A DNA stretch of 64,000 nt from Ampelocalamus luodianensis (GCA_036346255.1 CM070617.1:537501-601500); one strand, 5' to 3'. Counted from the first letter of the stretch, positions 46,001 through 56,786 are shown. Notes: generated by a model from the sequence alone, not told the origin. Program-made: numbers and translations.

Positions 46001-48080
46001 ATGGACCAAAATTGGATGCACGGTGAGAACCGTGTGAGTGAAGAATACATTGATGACGTGTTTACTTTTAGAAGAGCCGCCGAGCAGGATATGTTGAAGA
46101 AGGGGATAAAATTTATGTACTGTTTATGCATTGATTGTGGTAATCTGAAGATGTTTAACAACCCAGCGTAGATCGAAGCCCACTTAATTCAAAGAGGTTT
46201 CAAAAAAGGGTATACATGTTGGACCAGTCACGGTGAAGAGCAGATTATACAGGAAGTTAATAATAACGACGTCGCCGAGGAAGTCAACGATATACCGGAT
46301 GTGGACTGTGCTTTTGATGAGGATAGGTCGCACGATGACAATCTAGATCAGATGCTACGCGATGCAAAAGGGAACTACAGTGAGAGGGAGTTTGGTAAAT
46401 TCGAGGGCTTAATGGAGGACTCGGAGAAACCTCTGTTCCCTGGCTGCAAGTCGGAATACACAAGATTGTTATCCGTGCTTGAACTGCTAAAATTGAAGGC
46501 AAGCAATGGTTGGTCCAATAAGAGTTTCACGGCGTTGTTAGGTCTCCTAACGGACATCCTTCGAGAGAGAAACGTGTTGCCCAACACCACCACCAAGCCA
46601 AGAAGGTTCGTTGTCCATTAGAAATGGAAGTAGAAAGAATATATGCATGTCCGAACGATTGTATCCTCTACCGTAAAGAGTATGCAGACATGCATGTATG
46701 TCCCATGTGCAAAGCATCCTAATACAAACGTGAGATTACTGCTAAGGTGAAGCAAGAACCTCCTACTAAGATGTTGTGGTATCTACATGTAATCCTACGT
46801 TTGAAGCGTTTATTTGCGAACCGAAAAAAGACAAGATTGCTGCGTTGGTACTCGGAGGAGCGTAAGAAAGATCGAAAACTAAGACACCCTACTGATTCTA
46901 CCTAATGGTAAAACTTTGATCGGAGCTTCGAAGAGTTCGGTGCGGAACCGAGGAACATAAGGTTAGCGTTGAGTACAGATGGAATGAATCCTTTCGGTAA
47001 CATGAGCAGTCGACATAGTACCTGGCCCGTAACTCTATGTATGTACAACCTTCCTCCTTAAACACTGTAGAACGAAGGGGTACAAGTATGAGATGCGAAC
47101 AAACGAGAGAACTTCACTTTAAGCGCCATATTGTTTTGCACCATTAATAATTTTTCTACCTTTGGTAACTTGTCGGGGTTCAACACAAAAGGAGCCAAAG
47201 CCTGCTCGCACTGTTTAGATGGTACCGAGAGTGTATAGCTGAATAATTCACGTAAAACTGTGTATATGTGTTGTGCGTAGGTTCATTCCCATGATTCACC
47301 CATACCGCAAGATGAAGAAACAATTCAATATAAATAAGGAGGACAGTTCAGCTCCAAGGGCTTTTATAAGGAAAGAGGTTTATGATATGGTTAAGGATAT
47401 CGATGTTATGCTTAGGAAGGGACATAAACTAAGGACCTATCAGAAGAATATCTGGAAAAAGCGGTCAATTTTTTGGAATTTGCCTTATTGGGAGCACTTA
47501 GAAGTTCGTCACTGCATCGACGTCTTGCACATGGACAAGAATGTATGTGATAGCTTGATTGGTCTCTTACTGAACATTATTGGTAAAACAAAGGATGGTG
47601 TTAACGCACGGCGTGACTTAGTTGATATGAACATAAGGACCGAGTTAGCACCGAAAGAGATCGATAAAGGACGAACGTACCTTTCCCCAGTTTGCTACAC
47701 TCTGTTCAAAGCCGAGAGAAATAAACTGTGCCAGAGCTTGCATAGTGTGAAAATTCCGTCTGGTTACTCCGCCAGCATTAAGAAACTTGTTTCAATGGAA
47801 GATTTAAAATTAATTGGTATGAAGTCTCATGATTGTCATGTACTGATGACACAAATACTTCCTGTTGCAATTAGGAGTATCTTGCCCAACAAGATCCGAG
47901 TGGCAATTTTAAGGCTGTGTTATTTTTTAACTCAATTGCTGAGAAGGTCATCGATCTCGAAGGACTAGATGCTCTGCAGGACGATATGGTGATGACTCTA
48001 TGTCATCTTGAGATGTATTTCCCTCCGTTATTTTTTAATATCATGATCCATCTCATTATTCACCTTGTGAAAGAGATAAA
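46001..48080 (+). pseudogene. TNP2-like CACTA transposase, multiple stops and frameshifts
   Basis: Successive fragments in order: the transposase-associated domain (MDQNWMHGEN, EYIDDVFTF, CLCIDCGN, HLIQRGFKKGYTCWTSHGE), acidic linker, FPGCKSEYTRLLSVLELLKLKA, VERIYACPNDCILYRKEY, then RNIRLALSTDGMNPFGNMSS (DDE-region DG-NPF motif), FGNLSGFNTKGAKACSHC, and IPMIHPYRKM to HLVKEIKT (WEHLEVRHCIDVLHMDKNVC). Stops interrupt nearly every fragment, for example TAG after MFNNPA near 46170. The order matches TNP2-type transposases of plant CACTA elements. Confidence 0.85.
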
Positions 48081-48082
48081 GA

Positions 48083-48397
48083 CACTACTACAAAAAGGCT
48101 AATATTGGACACCTCATCACAGACGGTTGACCAAAATTGTCTGTATTACATGCAATCACAGACGGTTTTGATTTAGAGACCGCCTATGTTACTAGCTGCG
48201 CTAAAAACCGTCTATGAAGAGATAATATCACAGACGGTTCATATTGAAAACCGTCTGTGAAGTATCACAGACGGTTCTTAACATGAATCGTCTGTGATAA
48301 TTGTAGACTTTACAAACGGTTCATGATACGAACCATCTGTGATTTTATCACAGACGGTTCTTGTTCAGAACCGTCTGTGATAGCTTTTTCCACAGTG
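48083..48397. mobile_element. CACTA-family short element or terminus rich in CAGACGG repeats
   Basis: Starts CACTACTACAAAAAGGCTAA and ends CTTTTTCCACAGTG. It contains about ten CAGACGG/CCGTCTG copies in alternating orientation. It interrupts the TNP2 frame just after HLVKEIKT. No matching 3-bp target duplication (AGA versus CTG), so it may be a chimera or a rearranged end rather than a clean insertion. Confidence 0.7.
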
Positions 48398-48407
48398 CTG
48401 TTGGAGT

Positions 48408-48669
48408 CACTATGAGTCCCAAGAAAGGAGCGGCGAGATTTCAGACCATCTGCGGGATACTTGGAAGGGAACGGGTCCCCATCACCACACCAAGATGGAA
48501 GTCCCTGGCGGACGTAGAGAGAGGTCAGCTTTGGACTGATATTTCAAGCTCGTTCACTATCCCAGAAGTAGACCAGGCACGCGTGGAACGGTAGGCGTTG
48601 CTCACGATGGGACATGCGTGGAGGACCTTCAAGAGCACACTTGTCACGAAGTACATGAACACGGGTCAG
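48408..48669 (+). pseudogene. CACTA-associated ORF fragment
   Basis: MSPKKGAARFQTICGILGRE, then VPITTPRWKSL and LWTDISSSFTIPE, followed by a frame break and MGHAWRTFKSTLVTKYMN. This is the conserved region of the second ORF carried by plant CACTA (Ptta/En/Spm) elements. It is truncated by the LTR that follows. Confidence 0.6.
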
Positions 48670-48944
48670 ACGCTGTAACATCCCAATTTTTAGGAGTTTT
48701 TGAAAAAAATTTAAATAAAAATAATCATTTGGTTTTGTTCAATTGCTAAAGCTTAAACAAGAGATTTTGGAAATTGAGAGCGATTTAATGTGAATTAATC
48801 AAACTTTAATTAATTCGAATTTGCTTTATTTTGAGTTGCTCGAGTTCTCTAGTATTTAGAATTCTCTTTCCCTGTTTGTTCCGTTATTCCGTCAGCCTGT
48901 TCCTCCTCCTCTTGTCGTCGGCCGCTCCACCTTCTCTTTTTCTT

Positions 48945-49205
48945 TTGGTTTCGACCAGCCCTTTGGCTTCGACCAGTTTTTGGTTTTGACCAGCTCTTTG
49001 GTTTCAACTAGCCTCTTGGTCTCGACCAGCCCTTCGGTTTTGACCAGCCACTTGGTCTCGACCAGCCCTTTGGTTTTGACCAGCTTTTGGTTTCGACCAG
49101 CCCTTTGGTTTCGACTAACCTCTTGGTCTCGACTAGCCCTTCGGTTTCGACCAGCCTCTTGGACTCGACCCGCCCTTTGGTTTCGACCGCCCCTCGGTTT
49201 AGACC
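48945..49205. repeat. Tandem ~21-bp repeat (GGTTTCGACCAGCCCTTT)
   Basis: About a dozen imperfect units with consensus TTGGTYTCGACCAGCCCTT. The Val/Leu/Thr/Ser-rich plus-strand ORF is an artefact of it. Confidence 0.85.
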
Positions 49206-49260
49206 ATCTTATTAGTTTTGACCTGCCCTGCCTGCCAGCCCCCTACTCACATTCTTTTTC

Positions 49261-49430
49261 CTTCCTCTTTTTTTCTCAGCGACGTGCGCATTAAATGTTG
49301 TTGTCTCCACCCTGATTTTTCCTCCCTCTTTTTCCTCAGCGACGTGCGCATTAAATACCGTTGTCTTCGCCCTGATTTTTCATCCCTCTTTTTCCTCAGC
49401 GACGTGCACATTAAATACCGTCACCTCAGT
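49261..49430. repeat. 60-bp tandem repeat, nearly three copies
   Basis: Exact 60-bp period: CTCAGCGACGTGC(G/A)CATTAAA recurs at 49276, 49336 and 49396, together with CCCTGATTTTT. Confidence 0.9.
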
Positions 49431-50159
49431 CGTGCCCGTTTCCCCCTCTCGTCTCCCCCCTTACCTTCCCCATCCCCTCTCTCACCTGCTGGTCGTGCAC
49501 GCATGCTGCGTCACCACGAATCCCGCCACTCCATCTTGTCACTCGATTCCCCCTCCTTCCTCTATAAATAGAGCGCCAAGGAGCCCTTACCCTCCTCTTG
49601 CATTTCCCTCAACTCTCTTTCTCTCCCTCGTTTATCCGACTGGAGCTCGCGCCACCTTCCTCCTCACGTTATGCCGCCGTCGTTGATTCCCCTGCGACAT
49701 CGTCCACTCTGTTGAGTTCGCCTCGCGACGTTCTACGCTGTGCTCCCTCCCTTTTCTCTGAAGCACTGCCGGTTCGCCGGAGCCCCGTGCGCGGCTAACC
49801 GCGTACGCTGCCGCAAATCCCGCTCGCATCTCTCGTCGGACCGTGTGCCGCCTTCACCTGTAAGTGACCCCCCTCTCCGCGCTCCCTGCTCTGCTAGTGC
49901 ACTGTCTTCCTTCTTCTTTTCTTCTTTGAGCAATTTCCTTGTAGGGGTCCACCTGTCATTCACAGCAACTCCACTCCCTGGCCATCTCTCCCTCCCCTCC
50001 GGCTTCGCAAGGCCACGATCTACCCAAGGCTCCCCTTGTCTTCGCCAGGAGTTCACCAGAGTACCCGCGCTGTCATCGACCACCGTTCACCGTCTCCTCC
50101 CCCTCCGACCTCCCTCTCAGTCCTGGTGAGTTTCCCGTGCCCTGTTCTTCTTCTTTCTA

Positions 50160-50637
50160 TTTCGACCGCGTCGAGCAGTCAAATACTTCTTCTTTCGACC
50201 TCGTCGAGTAGTCGAATCTTTCTTTTTTCTTACGACCACATTGAGTAGTTGTACCCTTCTCGTATCCCTCTTACGACCACGTTGAGTAGTCGTATCCCTC
50301 TTACGACCATGCTGAGTAGTCATATTCCTCTTATGACCACGTTGAGTAGTCGTACCCTTCTCGTATCTCTCTTACGACCACGTTGAGTAGTCTTATTCCT
50401 CCTACGACCACGTTGAGTAGTCGTATCCCTATTACGACCATGTTGAGTAGTCGTGTTCCTTCTACGACCACGTTGAGTAGTCATACCCTTCTCGTATCCC
50501 TCTTACGACCACGTTGAGTAGCCGTATCCCTCTTACGACCAGTTGAGTAGTCGTACCCTTCTCGTATCCCTCTTACGACCATGTTGAGTAGTCGTATTCC
50601 TCCTATGACCACGTTGAGTAGTCGTATCCTTCTTACG
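50160..50637. repeat. Array of ~14 palindromic 23-bp units (TACGAC...GTCGTA)
   Basis: Unit consensus TACGACCACGTTGAGTAGTCGTA: 6-bp arms around an 11-bp loop. Spacers are TCCCTCT or CCCTTCTCGTATCCCTCT. The second unit has TTCGAC...GTCGAA, where both arms changed in a compensating way. Confidence 0.9.
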
Positions 50638-51340
50638 ACGCTTTCTTTGCACCCAGAACCGGAGGGTTCGGTGACAGGTCTATCTAGGCTTTGTCTCTTG
50701 ACGGTTGTCTGAGGGTTTTGGATGAGCATACCGCTGGGAATTATTTACTTTGATTACTTCTACTTCCGTTGCTACTTTTGTTACTCTATTTCTATTTGGC
50801 CGGTTGGCCTGTGATGTAATAACTTTTGACCGCTTAAGTTAAGTACCTCCATTCGCTTTATTTTGTATGCATGAATGTATGGATGTGAATATCAATGTTG
50901 TGATTATGTGTACTAGCCACTGATCATAGGACTAGTACGATACACACATGAGATCTTTGGGTATTCAACGCCCGGGGTCCGATAAGGATAGTGCAGAGTG
51001 AAACTATGGTAAGATTGTATAGTCCAAAGTGAAATTTACTCATAATAATAAATAACTTGTATTTTATAATTCCACGGAATTAAGAAAATGCATGCGTTCT
51101 TAACCTTTTGTTTCTTGTATTTTATATATTTTTATGTACTTTGTACACTAACACGAACGCAATCTTAATCCCCACGCATAGAAATTTTAAACGATTTCTA
51201 GTGCCAAACAACTAGTTCAGCTACAGATAGCTCCCACCCCATGAAGCCTTAGCTGGCTTATCTCTTTAATAGATGTGATGCTTCAATCATGTAATTGCTC
51301 ACGTTGATTCCAAAGTTTGCAGGTCGTCCGTCCTGTTACA

Positions 51341-51602
51341 TTATTATTACTTGCACAGGGATCAGTTTGGGCCATTGCCTAATTAATCACTGGATGATGA
51401 GCTTGTTCGTATTTGCATCATGTTATGTTTTCGTACTAAAATCCGTATAAGCGAGCACCAGTCATCACGTATTATCAGCAACTCGGATTAGATTGATGTA
51501 CAACGTGTGCATATAGCTAGATGTTTGTAACACACTGTTACAAATTTGCAGGCAGGCACATCGATGATTGATCGATTATTGGCAGGCGTGCATGTAGCTC
51601 GA
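51341..51602. other. Spacer / 3' region of Lys-rich gene
   Basis: About 260 bp, no gene. The 3' UTR of the minus-strand gene ending at 51603 probably lies here. Confidence 0.4.
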
Positions 51603-52696
51603 TCATTTCTCTGCAGCACTGCGAGTAGTAGAACCAGCAGAGACCTTGCCTCCGCCGTCGCTCGCTCTCTGCCGCTGCTTGTCCTTGCTCTTGGACTTGG
51701 TGGAGAGCTTGAGCTGCACCCCTGGGTCGCCGCCGCTGCAGGAGCTCTCGAGCAGCAGCGAGTTGTTGATGACCTGCACGTTGCTGTTGATCAGCGCCGT
51801 CATCCCCTTGTCGCCGCCGTCGAGCCTATGTCCGTGCCGCTCCTTATCCTTACTCTTGGCGTCAATCTTCATGGACGCGCCCTTGTTCTCGCCGGCCAGC
51901 GTGATGACGCTCGTCCCCGCCGCGCGCTCGTGGCCGGACCCGGAGGAGGCGCCGGCCTTGTGCACCATGTCGGCGACGCCCGCCTTAAGCTCCTTGTGCA
52001 GCTTCCCCTGCTCGCCGCCGTGGCTCTTCTTCTTGGCCAACTCCTCAAACACCTCCTCCTCCTCCTCCTTCTTAGGCTTTGACACAAGCTCTTTGCTTTT
52101 GATCTCCTTTTTCTCCTCCTTGTCCTTGTTCTTCTCTCTGTCCTTCTCCTTGTCCTTCTTCTCTTTGGGTGCCTTGTGGTCTGTATCTTTGGCCTTGTTG
52201 TGTGGCTTGGGGTCAGCAACGGCAGCAGGTTCTTGGACGGTTTTATCCTGAAGGATGACGATGACGTCCTTCTGCTTAGGACTAGCAGATTCATGTGCGG
52301 TAGTAGGAGCAGGAGGAGTGGCTGGTTTTGGCGGCTCTTTGGTTGGTGCGGCAGCAGCATTGGAATGTGACGGCGGCGGCGGTGATGGACGCTGCTGCTG
52401 CTGCTGCAGCTGGTTATCGCCGGGCTCTTTGGTGGGCGCAAGTGGTACAGCGCGGGAGGGGATGGCCTAGACGAAAGCTGAGCCCGGGCTTGAGGGGAAG
52501 CGGCGCCTCTGGATGCTGTCATCGTGGTTGGTTGATGCTGAGACGGCCGCCGTGACGGGGACGGTGCTACGGGAGGCGATGGCTGGGATTCCCGCCTCGA
52601 CAGCGGAGAGCGGACCGGAGGTCGAGGAGGCGGCGGGGGGCTGGTCCAGTAGGGGAACCAGTAGCGCTGCGGTGGCTGCTGCTGGTCGTCAGCCAT
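51603..52696 (-). CDS. Uncharacterised plant protein, Pro-rich N-terminus and Lys/Glu-rich middle; one frameshift
   Basis: The minus strand opens MADDQQQPPQRYWFPYWTSP, followed by a long Pro/Ser/Arg stretch. A one-base shift is needed near 52441-52450. The next frame then continues without a stop through APTKEPGDNQ, a Q5 run, KQKDVIVILQDKT, a highly charged KEKKDKEKDREKNKDKEEKK segment (about 75 residues of Lys/Glu/Asp) and a folded-looking end. That end includes KAGVADMVHKAG, SVITLAGENKGASM, MTALINSNVQVINNSLLLES and GVQLKLSTKSKSKDK (TGA at 51605-51603). Similar ITLAGENxGAxM / INSNVQxxNNS motifs recur in plant proteins of unknown function, as I recall. Without the shift the C-terminal half would be lost, and the alternative frame is only Arg/Ser low complexity. 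So the break is a sequence error or a recent mutation. Confidence 0.7.
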
Positions 52697-52731
52697 GGCG
52701 GAGTGACCTGATGGACTGCGTATTTGAGTAG

Positions 52732-52754
52732 TGTGTGTGTGTGTGTGTGTGTGT
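52732..52754. repeat. (GT)n microsatellite
   Basis: About eleven GT units just upstream of the ATG of the Pro/Lys-rich gene, probably in its 5' UTR. Confidence 0.85.
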
Positions 52755-54269
52755 AACAAATACAAAACCGGACCAGGGATGAATTGATGAGGAGTCAGGA
52801 GATGACCTGCATTTATGAGGTCCCATGGGCGGGTGAGGAGGTGATGTGAGAAGTGGGCACTGCATCTGATTCTGCCGTGCCGGCGCTTGGATGGATGGAT
52901 GATGATGATGATGATACTATGATATAACGAAATTATCGCTTGGGTTGGGTTGGGTTGCTTTCACGGCCGGGAAGGAACAGACTCGCAATTCTCTCTGCGT
53001 ATGCCTCCTGCCTTCGGACACTTAACTTGCCGCCTACATTTGGGATCACTGCTTTCCTTCCGCTTCAATTCATTCCTCCGCCCCTCAAGTTTTCTGCTTG
53101 CTTACTTTTCACCGCTCCCCCCTTTTTTTTCTTTTTTTTTTTGACCTTTTGGTAAAAGAAATAGGCAACATAGGATTGGAATTTTTCTCGCTCTAATCGG
53201 TTCAGAGTTTCTACCGAACAGCCGCTTGCTGCTACGTGCGATGTATATGTTGATGTTGGTGCCCGCTTTGAATTACGACCTGCTTCAGAGCATGTTCGGG
53301 AATCACACGAAAATGTACAAATTCCCACAGGAAAATGAATTACGACCTGCTTAAGAGCATGAATTAGCCAACAATGATGTTGACTAATTCAATCAAACTT
53401 TTCCAGCACTCCCGCCCTTGTGTTCACCCACAATGTGATAAATTACTAACTCCAACCACAAAATAGTGAGGTTTAACTTTGAAATTGACACGGTGTCCAT
53501 GACACGTCCTTTTCAGCCTTTCTCAGTGTAATATAACAATGGAAAATCCGTGGTGCGTGGTTAAAAGGCCCTCAGGGGGATAAGAAAATTCTCTGGGGAA
53601 AAAAAACATCAAACTTTCCCTGGATAACAGTATGAACTACCGATGCAATGCATAAGCATACTCATTCTATGCAGGCAGCCGTCTCTGGAATTTATTTGTT
53701 CTCCCTGTCATTGACAGACATGTTCGGACGCTCCCAAAGCAGTAAATAAAACTAATAAGCATGGAATTCACAAGCCTATCCTCGAAGTAAAATATATCTC
53801 GGAAAATATGAAAACTATTGAATTATTATACAGATTTGCTATTAATCAACACAAACATCAAAGAAAAGGACTATTTTTCTACCATGCTAGTATTTGATTG
53901 GACATCACTGTCACTTCCGGTCCTCCCAAATCAATGTATGCAATTCAGGTTCAGCGTGGTAAATTCTACTACTGCGATGTCAACCCCAACAACTCTATAT
54001 AAATTGTATCCGCGTGACACTCACCATCACGAAAACACAGGATTCTCGTGCTAATACGAGGGGTAGAGAAAGAAACAGCGACCCCAATATATAATGCACA
54101 AAACAGTGACATAATAACGCCTACCATTCACATGAGTTACAAATCGTCAATAGATCTAATTTATCGTAAACTGAAAAATAGCGGCTACACTTGACAAAGA
54201 CAGCCAGCATAGACAATAATACGATCATTAACTAGGGAGAGGTCAGATCCACAAATACATACAGCAGGG
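52755..54269. other. Intergenic region between Lys-rich gene and PWWP gene
   Basis: 1.5 kb with no supported gene. A T/C-rich tract at 53124-53142 and ATG/GAT triplets at 52893-52914 are the only repeats seen. The right part is the 3' UTR side of the PWWP gene. Confidence 0.45.
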
Positions 54270-56786
54270 CTAAGGAGGAGTACTAGTAGACGGCCCACTT
54301 AGCATTTTGTCAACTTTTGCCAGAAGGCCTTGCATTTCCCCCAGAAGGTTTTCTGAGACAGGCTTCAGTCCACGTGATGAGGTTGCCTTTTTGAGAGATG
54401 AGTGGCCAGTCAGGGATGAAATCATTTTCTCGAGGTTTCTCCTAATATCCGCAAGTGGAGGCTTCGAAGCAGGTGAAGGCGGAGGCACGCTCAACTTGAT
54501 TGGAGGAAGATAATGAAGCCTTGGTGTAGCAAACGGAGGCCCAAACATACCAAGAGTTTCTGCACTGTTGTAGGCTGCCTCAGCTTCAGCGCTTTTTCCA
54601 AACACAACACTTGCACTGCGGTTATCTTTTACGATCTCAGTCTCAGACTCAATCAAGAAGCCAAACTTGCCAAACGCGGAGAGTAGTTCCTCTTTGGAAG
54701 GGAGAACAACACCAGGTGTAAAGTCCAACAGAAGAGCTGCTGGATTTCCAAACTGTTGTGCGGCTTTCTTCTTCTTTTTCTTAGGAGTAGAATTAGCTAG
54801 ATCACGGCAGGTACCATTGGTAGCTTCACCAGAGGAATGATTTGCAATAGCTCCATCAGCTGTCTTCGTCTGGTTAGGTTGTTCACCCTTTTGGCCCTCA
54901 TCTTCGAGCACATGGCTTGTTGTTGAGATCACATTTGTGCCATTAGTGACCTCCACTTTCTTAAGCATTTCTGGCACCATTGCTTCCAGAGAAGCATAGG
55001 ATTCTTGGACTGTACGCACTTCTACACTTGTGTGATCTTTATTTCCATCTGTGGGCTGAGACGTGTCTCCATTCCTAGGAAGCGATCCACTTCTAACAGG
55101 CACATCTACAACAACACTTTTCTCATTTGTATCTACAAGAATATTAGCTTCCGACTCCGTTGGTTCCATCGGAACACTTCTGGCAGGTACATCTACAATA
55201 ACACTTTGCACATGCGTATCTACCTGAATATCAGTTTCCGACTTTGTTGCTTCCATCGCATCCTTGTCATTCTTTTTTGCAGATTGGTCAGATAAAGTAT
55301 CGCCAGCATCCACTGGTGTCTTCACAACAGATCCACCATTTGCTTGGCCCTGCTCCTGTCCTGGCTCTATTGATCCAGACTCTGGAGCTGAAATAGGACT
55401 TTTAAACACTGACTTGTTCTTCTCATCCCGAACCACAACTCCCATGCCCCTTGCACCACCTCTTGCTATCATTAGGCTTCTTATATCTTCTGCTTTCACT
55501 TGCCTGATAGGAATAGCAGGGGCAATTGATACGCCACAGCTAAGAGTAGCCGCAGGAGAGGTTTTATCTCTCTTCTTCCTCTTGATAGAAGAACCACCAC
55601 TCCCATCCTGATCCTTGTTTCTACTCCTCTTCAATACACACTTACCTTGTTTCAGAGCAGCACAAGGGTCAGAAACCAAACCTGCAATGTCTGCACCAGC
55701 TTTTGCAAAAACATTCTTCTCAGCTGGGCATTCATGCGCCTTGTAGGAGTCATAATCAGCACCCTCGACGAACAGTGAGCTTCTAAACAAACCAAGAAAT
55801 CCCTTTGCAGACTTTGGAAACCGGTTCCTATGGAAGATGTCCTTCCCGAAGCCCCGCCCCAACAACAAGACCTCTTGCGGAACAACATTGTCCGGCAATA
55901 CCTTCTTCTCATCCTGATCAGCATTGGGCGGCAATTCCTTTGGCAAATCAGCCGCCTTCTGAACAAGCAAGATCCCACCCAAGTTGGTGTACGGGGGTGA
56001 CAGGTATCTGCTCTTCTTCCGCTCGCGCTTGGCGGACAGCCCTGGCCCAGTGCCGCTGTCATTCTTCACGGTCTCGTCCTCCCCTGCATCGAGCTCCTCC
56101 ATGAGGGCGGCGACGCTACGCTTCTTTTGCGTGGGTGTCTCCTGTGGCCTCTCCAATGCCTTGTCGTCATCCCAATCGGCAGCATCTTTGTCTTCTCCGG
56201 CGGGTACATCGAGATCAATCTTGTCGACGAGGTCATCGACTGAGCGTCGTGGGTAGTACCCCGCGCCAGCCGGACCCCAACCCTGAGCGAGCGCGCGGAC
56301 CCAGCTCTTGAGCCTGGCGCGGTCCAGCAAGCCCACGGACAAGACGTCGAGCGAGGCGTCGCGGAGGGAGGCGAGGAACTCCGATGGCTCCAGGTTGGCG
56401 ACGCCGATGGTGCCGTTGGTCTCGGGAGGAGGTGAGGCGCGGGCGCGGGCGCAGGCGCAGGTGAGGTCCTTGTGGAGGAGCGCGGCGGCGTACGCGTACG
56501 CCTCGTCGACGGCGGCGACGAAGACGCGGGCGCGGCTGTCCCGGGCCATGCCGTCGGCGGCGGGGTCAGCGAAGCGCCTGAGTTGGGTGGCGCGGCGCGT
56601 GTCGTGATGGGCGTCGCCGAAGCAGGAGACGAGTGTGTCAAGCCGGGAGGCCCCCGCGGGGCAGGCGGCTAGCAGGCGCGCGGGCCACCAGCGGCGGCCC
56701 TTGGTCTTGGTCCAGACGAGCTCCCCGGCGGCTAGGGTTTGGGGTCCGGGGGCATCGGCATCGGCATGGGGGGTCAGGGTTTCCAT
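54270..56786 (-). CDS. PWWP-domain protein with C-terminal RRM-like domain
   Basis: A probable nuclear chromatin reader: PWWP domains bind methylated histone tails and DNA. Single exon, 838 residues from METLTPHADA; an in-frame ATG at 56945 would add 53 residues. I prefer 56786 because the extension is low-complexity Pro/Ser. The PWWP domain starts at residue 21 (AAGELVWTKTKGRRWWPARLL; the PWWP core reads RWWPA), followed by LVSCFGDAHHDTRRATQLRRF. The middle is charged, with basic clusters (KRERKKSRY, KRSRNK, SIKRKKRDK). PKKKKKKAAQ near 667-676 is a likely nuclear signal. At 683-760 is an RRM-like module (ALLLDFTPGVVLPSKEELL ... FGKFGFLIESETEI ... ASVVF), as in plant multi-domain PWWP proteins. 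An amphipathic C-terminus follows. No break seen. Confidence 0.92.
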   Translation of the reverse strand: METLTPHADADAPGPQTLAAGELVWTKTKGRRWWPARLLAACPAGASRLDTLVSCFGDAHHDTRRATQLRRFADPAADGMARDSRARVFVAAVDEAYAYAAALLHKDLTCACARARASPPPETNGTIGVANLEPSEFLASLRDASLDVLSVGLLDRARLKSWVRALAQGWGPAGAGYYPRRSVDDLVDKIDLDVPAGEDKDAADWDDDKALERPQETPTQKKRSVAALMEELDAGEDETVKNDSGTGPGLSAKRERKKSRYLSPPYTNLGGILLVQKAADLPKELPPNADQDEKKVLPDNVVPQEVLLLGRGFGKDIFHRNRFPKSAKGFLGLFRSSLFVEGADYDSYKAHECPAEKNVFAKAGADIAGLVSDPCAALKQGKCVLKRSRNKDQDGSGGSSIKRKKRDKTSPAATLSCGVSIAPAIPIRQVKAEDIRSLMIARGGARGMGVVVRDEKNKSVFKSPISAPESGSIEPGQEQGQANGGSVVKTPVDAGDTLSDQSAKKNDKDAMEATKSETDIQVDTHVQSVIVDVPARSVPMEPTESEANILVDTNEKSVVVDVPVRSGSLPRNGDTSQPTDGNKDHTSVEVRTVQESYASLEAMVPEMLKKVEVTNGTNVISTTSHVLEDEGQKGEQPNQTKTADGAIANHSSGEATNGTCRDLANSTPKKKKKKAAQQFGNPAALLLDFTPGVVLPSKEELLSAFGKFGFLIESETEIVKDNRSASVVFGKSAEAEAAYNSAETLGMFGPPFATPRLHYLPPIKLSVPPPSPASKPPLADIRRNLEKMISSLTGHSSLKKATSSRGLKPVSENLLGEMQGLLAKVDKMLSGPSTSTPP

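Larger units (their letters stand above)
45523..48669 (+). mobile_element. Degraded CACTA (En/Spm) transposon
   Basis: The left end reads TACTACTACAAAAC (first base of CACTACTACAAAA mutated). It is followed by subterminal CAGACGGTTCTG, CAGACGGTTTG and CCGTCTG repeats, then transposase remnants, a nested or terminal CACTA end at 48083-48397, and a second CACTA-type ORF fragment. The right terminus of the full element is not identifiable and may have been lost when the LTR at 48674 arrived. Confidence 0.75.
48674..51340 (+). mobile_element. Solo LTR (~2.67 kb) with three internal tandem arrays
   Basis: Starts TGTAACATCCCAATTTT and ends CGTCCTGTTACA: TG...CA with a 6-bp inverted terminus TGTAAC/GTTACA. 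No gag-pol and no primer-binding site after the end, so a solo LTR of a Ty3-gypsy type is likely. Flanking 5-mers (GACGC, TTATT) do not match, which suggests recombination between elements. The interior carries a ~21-bp array, a 60-bp array and a palindrome array. Confidence 0.65.

Noticed and set aside
48980..49294. Val/Leu/Thr/Ser-rich plus-strand ORF
   Set aside because: Translation of the 21-bp tandem array in the LTR.
51869..52440. Arg/Ser-rich continuation of the MADDQQQ frame
   Set aside because: It is the wrong-frame shadow of the Lys-rich coding region, which continues in the next frame to a proper C-terminus.
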